The position numbers were made by a program, and so were the translations under genes. Of a stretch of 36,936 nt of DNA, positions 25,181 through 33,317 are shown piece by piece. Position 1 is the first letter of the stretch. Every line of letters starts with the position of its first letter. The notes under the pieces were generated by a model. It ran no database searches. It was given only the letters and a program-made list of their open reading frames with translations, and was not told where the DNA came from. Source of the DNA: Marinosulfonomonas sp. (lineage in GTDB: Bacteria > Pseudomonadota > Alphaproteobacteria > Rhodobacterales > Rhodobacteraceae); NCBI GenBank assembly GCA_015488685.1, contig WFNH01000075.1:1-36936 (forward strand). The letters are read 5' to 3'.

Positions 25181-25227
25181 AAGAGATTCGATGCCTGCGG
25201 CGCGGATATTTATGGAACAAAGATGGG
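25181..25227 (+). repeat. Conserved intergenic repeat, copy 2
   Basis: This is the second copy of the element at 9053-9101. It spans AAGAGATTCGATGC (25181-25194), a GC-rich variable middle, and GGATATTTATGGAACAAAG (25204-25222) continuing ATGGG to about 25227. It ends where the stop codon of the inositol-monophosphatase-like gene begins (25228-25230), and fills most of the gap before DUF4170. Relative to the neighbouring genes its orientation is opposite to that of copy 1. Confidence 0.7.
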
Positions 25228-26004
25228 TTAGATCAGCTGGCTGCGGATAGTTTTGTGCAAAAGAGGGCCAGCGGCCAGGATACCGTTTAGCTGTGGGTGG
25301 GCATTGTTGAATAGCGGTTTGGCGCCGGCTCTATCGGTAACGATGGCACCGGCTTTTTGGGCAATCAGCGCACCGGCGGCGACATCCCATTCCCATGTCG
25401 GGCGCAGGGTTAGCATAGCGTCAAAGCGCCCTTCGGCAACAAGGCACAGGCGGTAGGCCAAAGATGCGCGTTGGTGGTGTTCAAACGGGGGCGCGCCGTT
25501 TTTCCAGTGCTGCGGATTGAAGTTGCATTTGGTGGCCAGAACGGTCGGCGTCTGGTCCGGTTTCGGCTGACTGGGGGCAATCGGGCGGCCGTTCAACGAG
25601 GCGGGCATGTTGCTGGTGGCGACATAGAGTTTGTCAAGCATTGGCAGGAATACCACGGCGGCAGTGACCTGTCCCTTATGGGCCACGGCCAATGAGTGGG
25701 CGAAGGTTTTGGAGCCTTTGATAAAGGCACGGGTGCCGTCGATCGGGTCAATGATAAAGACGTGATCGTGTTTCAGGCGGGCGGTGTCGTCTTCGGTTTC
25801 TTCGGACAGCCAGCCGTAATCGGGCCGCGCGGCGCGTAGATCAGCGTGCAGCATTTTGTCGATCGCCAGATCGGCCTCGGTCACCGGTCCGGCGCCGGCG
25901 TCTTTGTCCCATGTTTCGGGCGATTGTTTCCAGAATTTGCGGGCGATGTCGGCGCTGGCGTGGGCCGCCCCGATCAGCAGCATCAGGTCATCATTTTCCG
26001 GCAA
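25228..26004 (-). CDS. Inositol monophosphatase family protein (CysQ-like)
   Basis: A 258-residue Mg-dependent phosphatase of the inositol monophosphatase/3'(2'),5'-bisphosphate nucleotidase family. The metal sites are all visible: the LSEET motif (66-70), DPIDGT (86-91) followed by RAFIKG, and WEWDVAAG near residues 204-211. GAGPVTEADLAIDK is the conserved N-terminal motif. Substrate could be 3'-phosphoadenosine 5'-phosphate or a sugar phosphate; the sequence alone does not decide. Its start lies inside the 3' end of pmbA (14-bp overlap), so the two are cotranscribed. Confidence 0.92.
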   Translation of the reverse strand: MPENDDLMLLIGAAHASADIARKFWKQSPETWDKDAGAGPVTEADLAIDKMLHADLRAARPDYGWLSEETEDDTARLKHDHVFIIDPIDGTRAFIKGSKTFAHSLAVAHKGQVTAAVVFLPMLDKLYVATSNMPASLNGRPIAPSQPKPDQTPTVLATKCNFNPQHWKNGAPPFEHHQRASLAYRLCLVAEGRFDAMLTLRPTWEWDVAAGALIAQKAGAIVTDRAGAKPLFNNAHPQLNGILAAGPLLHKTIRSQLI

Positions 26005-27337
26005 TGGTCAGTCCTTCCACCAAAAGCGAGGGCACCACGCGGGACAGATGGGTGCGGGCGTCATTTGCGGGGATCAGAGTTAACAGCATGTCACGCAGGT
26101 TGCCTGCGATTGTGCATTCGTTCACCGGATAACGGATTTCTCCGCCCTCGACCCAGAACCCCGCCGCCCCGCGGGAATAGTCGCCGGTGGTAGGGTTGAT
26201 GGTGCTGCCGATCATCGAGGTGACCAGCAGGCCGGTGCCCATATCGCGGATCAGGTCATCGCGGGATTTGTCGCCCTGTGTCAGGGCGATATTGCCGGTG
26301 CTGGGCGCGGGCGGGGCCGAGGTGCCGCGCGACGCGTTGGCGGTGCTTTGCAGGCCCAGTTTGCGGGCCGTCGCAAGGTCCAGCGTCCAGCCGGTCAGCG
26401 TGCCGCCATCAATGATCGCGCGCCGCGCCGTGGGCAGGCCTTCGCCGTCAAACGGGCGCGATGATCCGGTGCGGGGGCGGTGCGGGTCCTCGATCAGGGA
26501 CAGGGCGGCGGGCAGGATTTGTTCGCCCGCCACATCGCGCAACCAGGACGATCCGCGCACGATGGCGGACCCGTTGATCGCGGTCAGAAGATGGTTCATC
26601 AGCGAAGAGGCGACGCGTTCGTCATACAGCACCGGAAAGGCACCGCTTGGGGGCTGGCGGGAACCGGCGCGCTCCAGCGTGCGTTTGGCGGCCATTGCGC
26701 CGATGTGCTCGGGGCTTTCCAGATCAGACGCATAGATACGCCCGTCGCCGTAGTAATCGCGCTCCATATCCGCGCCGGTGCCGGTGATCGCGACGCAGGA
26801 GGTGTGGATGCTGCTGCGTTTGTAGCCGCCGGAAAAGCCGTTGCTGGTGGCAAGGTGCATCTGGCGCTGGCCATATCCGGCGCTGGCGGATTCGACCTGG
26901 CTGATGCCGTCCACAGCCAGTGCGGTGGCTTCGGCGCGCTGTGCGAAATCCTGCAAGGTGGCGGGGTCCGGTTCGGAGGCGGGATCGAACATATCAAGCG
27001 CGGCGGCGTTCCAGTCTTGCGCTAACTGATCGGGGCTGGCCAGCCCGATGCTGTCATCCTCGGGGGCGACCTGCGCCATGGCCACGGCGCGTTCGGCCAT
27101 GGTGGTGATGGTTTCACCGCTGGTGTCCGAGGCTGAAACACAAGCCTGCCGTTGCCCGATCAGCACCCGCAGGCCGATGTCGGTGCCCTCGGATCGTTCG
27201 GCGTGTTCCAACGCGCCGTTCAGCACGTCGATCGAAACCGAAGTGCCGTCAACCGCAATCGCATCCGCTGTATCCGCGCCCGCCGCTTTGGCGGCGTCCA
27301 GCAGGGCGGCGGTCAGGGTTTCCAGTCTGTTGGTCAT
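25991..27337 (-). CDS. pmbA: PmbA/TldE, metalloprotease partner subunit
   Basis: A 448-residue TldD/PmbA family protein. PmbA (TldE) pairs with TldD to form a cytoplasmic protease that degrades unfolded peptides and matures certain modified peptides. Signatures are GLRVLIGQRQACVSASDTSG, SNGFSGGYKRSSIHTSCVAI and, in the C-terminal domain, GTGLLVTSMIGSTINPTTGD and SRGAAGFWVEGGEIRYPVNE. The HExxxH motif of TldD is absent, which fits the PmbA/TldE side. No tldD gene is in the window. The ATG at 27337 is chosen over a TTG at 27343 because AAGGA lies 7 bases upstream. It leads into the CysQ-like gene with a 14-bp overlap. Confidence 0.93.
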   Translation of the reverse strand: MTNRLETLTAALLDAAKAAGADTADAIAVDGTSVSIDVLNGALEHAERSEGTDIGLRVLIGQRQACVSASDTSGETITTMAERAVAMAQVAPEDDSIGLASPDQLAQDWNAAALDMFDPASEPDPATLQDFAQRAEATALAVDGISQVESASAGYGQRQMHLATSNGFSGGYKRSSIHTSCVAITGTGADMERDYYGDGRIYASDLESPEHIGAMAAKRTLERAGSRQPPSGAFPVLYDERVASSLMNHLLTAINGSAIVRGSSWLRDVAGEQILPAALSLIEDPHRPRTGSSRPFDGEGLPTARRAIIDGGTLTGWTLDLATARKLGLQSTANASRGTSAPPAPSTGNIALTQGDKSRDDLIRDMGTGLLVTSMIGSTINPTTGDYSRGAAGFWVEGGEIRYPVNECTIAGNLRDMLLTLIPANDARTHLSRVVPSLLVEGLTIAGK

Positions 27338-27406
27338 GGGCAATCCTTGCGGTTTTCAGTTGCACCCGAGGTAAACACCTGTCCCGTCGCACGCAAGGGT
27401 GAGCGG

Positions 27407-28951
27407 TTATTTAATCCGCTTGCCATTGGCCAGGATTTGCCCGTCTGGCTTGACTTCGATATCCGACAGCAATGTATCGTCGCCATCACCTGCCACGGTG
27501 AACAGGCCCAGCCCCATGCGCATCCCGAAGGCCGCGTCATTTTCCAGCAGACCCATTTTGATCAGGTTGTCCATCAGGGCATTCAGGCCGGACATTTGAA
27601 AGGAGGCCGTGCCGCTGGGGGCGGGCAGGCCCTGAAAGGTTGTCATGTCGGAATTGTCAAAGGTGAACGCACCGGTTCCGGTTAGCTGTGCCCCGGCGGC
27701 CGAGATGTCCATGTCTTTCAGGGTCAGGCTGGTCAGTTCGGCAATTTTGTCGCCCTGCTTGATCACATCACGCATCGTTTCAAAATCCAGCAGGTCGTAA
27801 AACAGGCGGGCTTTGCCGGATAGATCGACCAGAAATCGTGCTGGATCGCGGGGCAATACAGCATCGGGATCGAACAGGTTCCACAGATCATCCGCGATTG
27901 TCAGATTTTTCATGTCGAACATGTAGGCAAACTCTTGATCATCATCGGCTTTCAACAGCGGGCTCGAGAAATTCCCGATTACTCTGGATGCAGACACCCG
28001 GATAGGAAAGGGAAGTTCGGGCAAGGTATAATTGATGTCATAATCATCGGCTTGCATTTCCAGCCGCGCGCCGTCTTGGGACAGACCGCCAGCGCTTATC
28101 GAATTTCCGACCTTGGTGGATTGGTTGGACACCATAGTTCCGTTAACGGTGACGCGTTGCGAAGACGTCTGTTGGCGCACAGTCGAAGCGAACTGGAACG
28201 ACATGCCGTCACGCAGTTGTGCGGGCAGATTCATCAAGTCTATTCCTGTGGCAGGAACCGAAATAATGGTGCTGCGTTGCATGTCCGACATCGTCATGGA
28301 CATGGTGGTTTCCATATCCCCTTTTTGGGCATCCTTTCCGCTAAAGCTGCCGTTGGCAACGAGCGCACCCATCCGGCTATCTTGTGTGACCACCAGAAAA
28401 TCGCCAGTGGCAAATTTGGTTTCGCCAGTCATATCGCGCGCGGTGAGGGTTAAGTTCCCACCGAAATCCAGATCTTTGGCTTTTGGTCCTGAAATGCTTA
28501 GCCCGCCTATCACCATATCCGCCTGTTCAAGCCGGCTTGTGATTGTGAATTCATCAGGATCACCTGCAACCTGCGCCTGATAATCCGTAATGCGATAGTC
28601 CACTGTTGTCGTGACAAACACATCGTCGGGCAATGTGATTGCGACCGCCAGTGGCATGCTTTCGGGGACGATGATATCCACCGTGCCATCTGTATTTTCA
28701 ACCAGATCAAGTCCCGTTGTTGTCAGGATGAAAGACCCCAGTTCAAACGGAAGAGTTGCCGACAGTTTCAGATTGCTGATGGCCAGCCGGTTTCCGCTCT
28801 GCGTTTTCGTTGCATCCACCGTCAGGCCAAAGGCATTGTAAAAGGTGGTGAAACCATTCCACACATCATTGGCTGAAATCTCGGCCGTTGCAGGAACGGC
28901 GATTAGGGTTGCCAGGGCGGTGCTGGTGAACAGGCGGGAAATACGGATCAT
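27407..28951 (-). CDS. DUF2125 family exported protein A
   Basis: A 514-residue protein with signal peptide MIRISRLFTSTALATLIAVP-ATA (cleavage after about residue 23) and no later membrane helix. The mature start EISANDVWNGFTTFYNAFGL resembles the two neighbouring paralogues. A mid-region block LTIADDLWNLFDPDAVLPRD precedes a strongly shared C-terminal block: GTGAFTFDNSDMTTFQGLPA, GMRMGLGLFTVAGDGDDTLL and the closing ILANGKRIK. It is beta-rich throughout, and DUF2125 is assigned by recall of these C-terminal signatures. Function is unknown; periplasmic location is predicted. It is the last of three tandem paralogues, 33 bp after B, and 69 bp separate its stop from the pmbA start. Confidence 0.85.
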   Translation of the reverse strand: MIRISRLFTSTALATLIAVPATAEISANDVWNGFTTFYNAFGLTVDATKTQSGNRLAISNLKLSATLPFELGSFILTTTGLDLVENTDGTVDIIVPESMPLAVAITLPDDVFVTTTVDYRITDYQAQVAGDPDEFTITSRLEQADMVIGGLSISGPKAKDLDFGGNLTLTARDMTGETKFATGDFLVVTQDSRMGALVANGSFSGKDAQKGDMETTMSMTMSDMQRSTIISVPATGIDLMNLPAQLRDGMSFQFASTVRQQTSSQRVTVNGTMVSNQSTKVGNSISAGGLSQDGARLEMQADDYDINYTLPELPFPIRVSASRVIGNFSSPLLKADDDQEFAYMFDMKNLTIADDLWNLFDPDAVLPRDPARFLVDLSGKARLFYDLLDFETMRDVIKQGDKIAELTSLTLKDMDISAAGAQLTGTGAFTFDNSDMTTFQGLPAPSGTASFQMSGLNALMDNLIKMGLLENDAAFGMRMGLGLFTVAGDGDDTLLSDIEVKPDGQILANGKRIK

Positions 28952-28984
28952 TTTGGGTACCTTTATGTATTAATCTACAGCAAC

Positions 28985-30814
28985 TTACTTCAGGCGCTTG
29001 CCGTTCGCCAGAAGTTCGCCTTTACCGTTGGCTTGGATATGGGACACAATCATGTCATCGCCATCGCCTTTGATGGTGAACAATCCCAACGCCATGCGAA
29101 ATCCCAAGGCATCTTCGTCGCTCAGGATGCCGATTTTGACCAGCGTATCAAGCAATTGATTGCCGCCTATCAGTTTCAGGTCCAAAGCCCCTTTGGGGGC
29201 CGGAATACCATCATAGCTTTCAAGATCATCATTGTTGAAAGTAAAATCACCAGCTCCGGTCAATTCTACACCCGCGCCCGTCAACAGCAGTTCATTTAAT
29301 GTCAGGCGGTGCAATTCACCTTTGGTGTTGCCGGGAATGTTGATTTCAGGGCTAAAGGGATCGATCAGCCAGTTTCCAAGGCCGCTGACGTTCAGAACAT
29401 AGGTAATGGCCGTGTGGGGTATTTGACTGTCAGGGTCAATCAACGCCCACAGGTTATCGCTGATTGACAGGTCCCTGATTTCCTCGTGATCGGTAAAGCG
29501 CTGTGGCTCGGGTGTGGCGGTTAGCGGGATGTTGATGTCCTGAAGGGTTTGGGCAACTGCGAGACGTATTTCGCCAAATGGAATCTCCACTGCCTCCAGA
29601 TTGATTTGCGTGGCTCTGCTGACACTAGAAACGCGCAGCCATTCCCGCGACAGGGAAATACCGAAATCCAGCATGTCCGAAACGATGGATGCGCTGCCGT
29701 TTTTCCCGTTGTTGCTGAACGAAAACGCGCCGTCCAGATTGTCATAATTCAGGTTTATTCCTACAAGAAAACCGGCATTCAGAAGCTTTGAACTGGGCGC
29801 GCGGCTGATATTGCGGGTAAAAGATTCGATGTTTTCCGGCATCGCCATTTTCAAACGCGCCCCAAGCTGATCCAGCGCAAGACGGGCATGGAACATATCG
29901 TGGTTATCACTCTCACCGTCCAGACGCAGGTGGATCGCTCCAAAGGAAAAATTCTCGAATGCATCGGCAACCCTGCCGTCGCCTTTTTGCAAAGATATAT
30001 GGATTTGGCCGGAATCGCTTTCGCCTGATCCGGTAATTGTTCCACCCTGGCCAGTGTATGAGTAACGTGCTTCGATACGATCATAGCCGGTGTTGCCAAT
30101 AATGTGGAACCCATTGTCAAACGCTTCGAGCATGGTCGTTGTCTTAATGTCTTCGGGGATGGCGATGTTTGCATTGCTTTGCAGGTTTTCAAGGCTGCCT
30201 TCCGTGGCCAAAGCCATCTCGGTTTTCGTATCCGTCAGGTCAAGCGCATAGGTCAGTTTGCCAAGGGTGAAATTTTGCTCCAGTTGGCGCAAGCCGGTTT
30301 TGCGACCATGCAGGGTGCCTACCAGATCGTTCAGGGTTATACGGGCTTTCGCCGCGTCGGCAGGGATATCATTTGTCAGGTATTCGGTCAGGGTCAGCGC
30401 TAATTCGGTTGCTGCGTAGTGATAGGTCATATCCCCCGCCGTGCCACTGACAAGCAGGGTAAATCCTGTGTTGCGCTGCTCCAGCGTGGCCTTGTCGTTA
30501 CCGGATTCAATGACAATCGGGCCGCTGGCGGGTAACATAACCTGAACCGATCCATCGCCGGTTTCCTGCAAAACCACGGCCCCCAGTCGGATGTTTGTTT
30601 TTGCGGTATCATCCGTGGTGACAACCAAATCGTTGATCGTCAGGATGCCATCATCTGCCGCGCTCACATAAGTCGCCTTGGCGCCACTGCTTTCGATCAT
30701 TTCCTGCCAGTCTGACCAGACCTGTTCAGCGGTGACATCGGCCCATGCGGGGCTGGTTGCCATCAGGGCGGCGATAAGGGCGGTTGTTGTGCAAAGACGG
30801 GTCAGAGTATGCAT
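28985..30814 (-). CDS. DUF2125 family exported protein B (long form)
   Basis: A 609-residue paralogue of A and C, about 100 residues longer. Signal peptide MHTLTRLCTTTALIAALMAT followed by SPAWA, cleaved before DVTAEQVWSDWQEMI. It has the mid-block LSISDNLWALIDPDSQIPHT and the shared C-terminal block (GAGDFTFNNDDLESYDGIPA, GFRMALGLFTIKGDGDDMIV, LLANGKRLK). The extra length lies between the N-terminal beta domain and the mid-block, where Asn-, Asp- and Ser-rich beta segments occur (for example LDGAFSFSNNGKNGSASIVS). Base composition seems visibly less GC-rich than the flanking core genes. Separated from gene C by a strong terminator, so it probably starts its own transcript with A. No function is known. 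Confidence 0.85.
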   Translation of the reverse strand: MHTLTRLCTTTALIAALMATSPAWADVTAEQVWSDWQEMIESSGAKATYVSAADDGILTINDLVVTTDDTAKTNIRLGAVVLQETGDGSVQVMLPASGPIVIESGNDKATLEQRNTGFTLLVSGTAGDMTYHYAATELALTLTEYLTNDIPADAAKARITLNDLVGTLHGRKTGLRQLEQNFTLGKLTYALDLTDTKTEMALATEGSLENLQSNANIAIPEDIKTTTMLEAFDNGFHIIGNTGYDRIEARYSYTGQGGTITGSGESDSGQIHISLQKGDGRVADAFENFSFGAIHLRLDGESDNHDMFHARLALDQLGARLKMAMPENIESFTRNISRAPSSKLLNAGFLVGINLNYDNLDGAFSFSNNGKNGSASIVSDMLDFGISLSREWLRVSSVSRATQINLEAVEIPFGEIRLAVAQTLQDINIPLTATPEPQRFTDHEEIRDLSISDNLWALIDPDSQIPHTAITYVLNVSGLGNWLIDPFSPEINIPGNTKGELHRLTLNELLLTGAGVELTGAGDFTFNNDDLESYDGIPAPKGALDLKLIGGNQLLDTLVKIGILSDEDALGFRMALGLFTIKGDGDDMIVSHIQANGKGELLANGKRLK

Positions 30815-30874
30815 TGGTGGGCTTTCCTAAAATTACAACGGCAATAATACCCAAAACCCTAGGCCAAAATGCAA

Positions 30875-30908
30875 ACGGGCCGCAAGGTGGTTATCCCTTG
30901 CGGCCCGT
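30875..30908 (-). terminator. Rho-independent terminator after DUF2125 gene C
   Basis: A perfect 13-bp stem, ACGGGCCGCAAGG (30875-30887) with CCTTGCGGCCCGT (30896-30908), loop of 8 nt. On the minus strand it is followed by TTGCATTTT. It starts 20 bp after the stop of gene C and would end that transcript before gene B. Confidence 0.85.
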
Positions 30909-30927
30909 CTGGCAGTGGTTGAACAGT

Positions 30928-32430
30928 TTACTTGATGCGCTGGCCGTTTGCCAGGATCGAACCGTCGCCATTCACTTCGATTTTCGATGTCAGCGTGTCA
31001 TCGCCATCACCGGCAACCGTAAACATGCCTGCCATCATGCGGACACCCATTGCCTGGTCTTCGGGCAGCAGGCCCATGGCGATCAGATTGTCCAGCAGCC
31101 CGTTGCCACCAACCAGTTTCAGGTCGATTTCGCCAGTCGGGGCGGGCAGGCCATTAAATGTTTCCAGATCGTCGTTGTTGAAGGTGAATGCGCCATTGCC
31201 GGTCAGGTCGGCACCCGCGACCTTTAGTTCAAGTGCATTCAGGGCCAGTTCATGCAATGCGCCGGGAACGTCGAAGTTGCCGGATTGCATGTCTTCCGGA
31301 TTCATGATGTCGACAAACCAGTTTGCCTTGCCGTCGACATCCAGAATAATTGTTGCCGGATCATGCGGCAGTTTGCCCATCGGATCGGCCATGCTCCAGA
31401 TCATATCATTGACGTTGAAATCAACCAGTTTCACGGTCAGGTTCAGGTCTTTGGGATCATCAGACGGGCCGGCCGGCATCAGCAGGTTAAACGCGGCCTC
31501 GGCCATGGTGATGTCGATCGGGAACGGAAAATCCGAACTGGTGAAGGACGATTTGGTTCCGGTTGCCGTGCCGCCGTAATTAAGCATTTCACGGTCCATC
31601 GCAAATTTCAGGCTGCCTGTATCCGAGCTGGACGAGCCGCTAACCGTTGCCCCATTGTCATCTGAAGAAAATTCGTATCCGCCCGCACCCCAAGAAAGGA
31701 TACCTGAGCCTGCAAAGCCGTTGTCCAATGCATCGGACATCTTTGCGAAATCCATATCCATCGGGATGCTTGAATCCGAACTCATCTTAAAGTCGGCCAT
31801 TGATCCTTTGATGGCAAATGTAGAGCTCCCGCCAGGTTGGGTTACTGCGAAATCATAGGTCACCATGTCAGAAGCAATGGATTGCATGATGTTGCGCAAT
31901 GCGCCCATTTTACTGGTGGATTGCCCTGCCAGATTGGATAGGACCAAATCCAGTTTTGCATCCTCTATCTTTTCGCCATCAATCACCAGATCGGCAATGC
32001 TTACAGCCACTTTGGGGGCCGAGTAGGTATAAGTCAAATCACCTGCCGAGCCGCTAACGACCATCGACATGCCGGTGGTGTCATAGTTCAGCGTGACAGA
32101 GAAATTATTATCCACACTGATAGCAATCGGCTTTTGATCCGGCAGGATCACGGCAACGGTGCCATCGCCATTGTCTTTGAAGGAAATCTTGCCAAAGTCG
32201 ACTTTGACCATCCCGCCATCATTAGGCAAAGGCATGGCAAGCATCAGGCTGTTGACTACAACGCTGTCTGCGGTGACATCCGGTGTGGCCGTAACCTCGT
32301 AGCCAAAGCCGGACATATACTGATACCAGTCGTTCCAAACTTCTTGCGATGTGATGTCCGCAATAGACGCAGTGCTGCCCATCAATGTAATAAATGCGGC
32401 TGATCCGCCGATTGTTTTCCAATTCGTCAT
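30928..32430 (-). CDS. DUF2125 family exported protein C
   Basis: A 500-residue paralogue of A and B with signal peptide MTNWKTIGGSAAFITLMGST followed by ASIA, cleaved before DITSQEVWNDWYQYM. The mid-block is FNVNDMIWSMADPMGKLPHD. The C-terminal block is GNGAFTFNNDDLETFNGLPA, GVRMMAGMFTVAGDGDDTLT and ILANGQRIK, the best match to the family pattern of the three. Ser/Gly/Asp-rich beta segments (VSGSSSSDTGSLKF) and no Cys-rich or enzymatic motif are seen, so a structural, binding or lipid-handling role is likelier than catalysis; that is inference. AAGGG precedes the ATG at 32430. It is divergent from the SDR operon and ends in a strong terminator, so it can be expressed apart from B and A. Confidence 0.86.
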   Translation of the reverse strand: MTNWKTIGGSAAFITLMGSTASIADITSQEVWNDWYQYMSGFGYEVTATPDVTADSVVVNSLMLAMPLPNDGGMVKVDFGKISFKDNGDGTVAVILPDQKPIAISVDNNFSVTLNYDTTGMSMVVSGSAGDLTYTYSAPKVAVSIADLVIDGEKIEDAKLDLVLSNLAGQSTSKMGALRNIMQSIASDMVTYDFAVTQPGGSSTFAIKGSMADFKMSSDSSIPMDMDFAKMSDALDNGFAGSGILSWGAGGYEFSSDDNGATVSGSSSSDTGSLKFAMDREMLNYGGTATGTKSSFTSSDFPFPIDITMAEAAFNLLMPAGPSDDPKDLNLTVKLVDFNVNDMIWSMADPMGKLPHDPATIILDVDGKANWFVDIMNPEDMQSGNFDVPGALHELALNALELKVAGADLTGNGAFTFNNDDLETFNGLPAPTGEIDLKLVGGNGLLDNLIAMGLLPEDQAMGVRMMAGMFTVAGDGDDTLTSKIEVNGDGSILANGQRIK

Positions 32431-32561
32431 GTTGAACCCTTCGTGGTTGAAAAAAGTTTGACGTATAAATGACCCCGATTTGGGCGGGGTGCAAGTGTAA
32501 GTCGGCTCTATTCATGGTGCATAGAGTGTTTTATCCTAACTTTTCATTAGGGGAGGCGAAA

Positions 32562-33317
32562 ATGAGCGATTTATCAGGAAAAACGGTTCTTATCACAGGG
32601 GCAAGCCGGGGAATCGGTGCCTCGGCTGCGCGGGAATTCGCCAAGGCGGGTGCAAATGTGGTGTTATTGGCGCGATCCGGTGGCGCGATCGGAACACTTG
32701 CGGGTGAAATTGGCGATTCAGCTATGGCGATTGCCTGTGATGTCAGCAACTTTTCTGCGGTCGATGCGGCTGTGCAGCAGGCGGTGGCGAAATTTGGCGG
32801 GTTGGATGTTCTGATCAACAACGCCGGTGTGATCGAACCAATCTCGTCTCTGGCCACCTCCGATCCCGTGGCTTGGGGGCAGGTGATCGATATCAACCTG
32901 AAAGGTGTCTATTACGGCATGCGCGCCGCGATGCCGGTGATGCAGGCTGCCGGTGGTGGCACGATCATCACCATCAGTTCGGGCGCCGCCCATACCGCGC
33001 TTGAGGGCTGGAGCCATTATTGCGCCTCCAAGGCCGGTGCCGCCATGTTGACCATGTGCACCGACAAGGAAGGTGCGGGTGTTGGCATCCGCGCGATGGG
33101 CCTGTCGCCGGGAACTGTTGCCACCGAAATGCAGCGCGAGATCAAAGCCTCGGGCATCAACCCCGTCAGCGCAATGGAGTGGGAGGACCACATCCCGCCG
33201 GAATGGGTGGCGCAAACGCTGGTCTGGATGTGCACAGCGGATGCGGACGAATTTGTCGGGCAGGAGATCGCCCTGCGGGACGAGGCTATTCGCAAGCGGG
33301 CGGGGCTGACCGGATGA
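32562..33317 (+). CDS. Short-chain dehydrogenase/reductase (SDR)
   Basis: A 251-residue classical SDR, NAD(P)(H)-dependent. The cofactor loop TGASRGIG is at residues 12-19, NNAG at 86-89, and the catalytic tetrad is Asn112, Ser139/140, Tyr153 and Lys157 (HYCASKAGA). The residue pattern after the second strand (LLARSGG) leaves NADP preference likely. It resembles FabG-like 3-oxoacyl reductases, but the substrate is not clear. The ATG at 32562 follows AGGGGAGG. The stop overlaps the start of the crotonase-fold gene by 4 bp (ATGA at 33314-33317), suggesting the two act on CoA- or ACP-linked acyl substrates together. Confidence 0.93.
   Translation: MSDLSGKTVLITGASRGIGASAAREFAKAGANVVLLARSGGAIGTLAGEIGDSAMAIACDVSNFSAVDAAVQQAVAKFGGLDVLINNAGVIEPISSLATSDPVAWGQVIDINLKGVYYGMRAAMPVMQAAGGGTIITISSGAAHTALEGWSHYCASKAGAAMLTMCTDKEGAGVGIRAMGLSPGTVATEMQREIKASGINPVSAMEWEDHIPPEWVAQTLVWMCTADADEFVGQEIALRDEAIRKRAGLTG

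Noticed and set aside
32472-32490. A small hairpin ACCCCG/CGGGGT in the gap between DUF2125 gene C and the SDR gene
   Set aside because: Only 6 bp with a 7-nt loop, no T-run on either strand, and no clear promoter elements around it; too weak to call a site.
33020-33313. A longer N-terminus for the crotonase-fold protein, to restore normal length
   Set aside because: The extra codons overlap the SDR gene out of frame and carry no crotonase motif; the ATGA overlap at 33314 is a typical coupled start.
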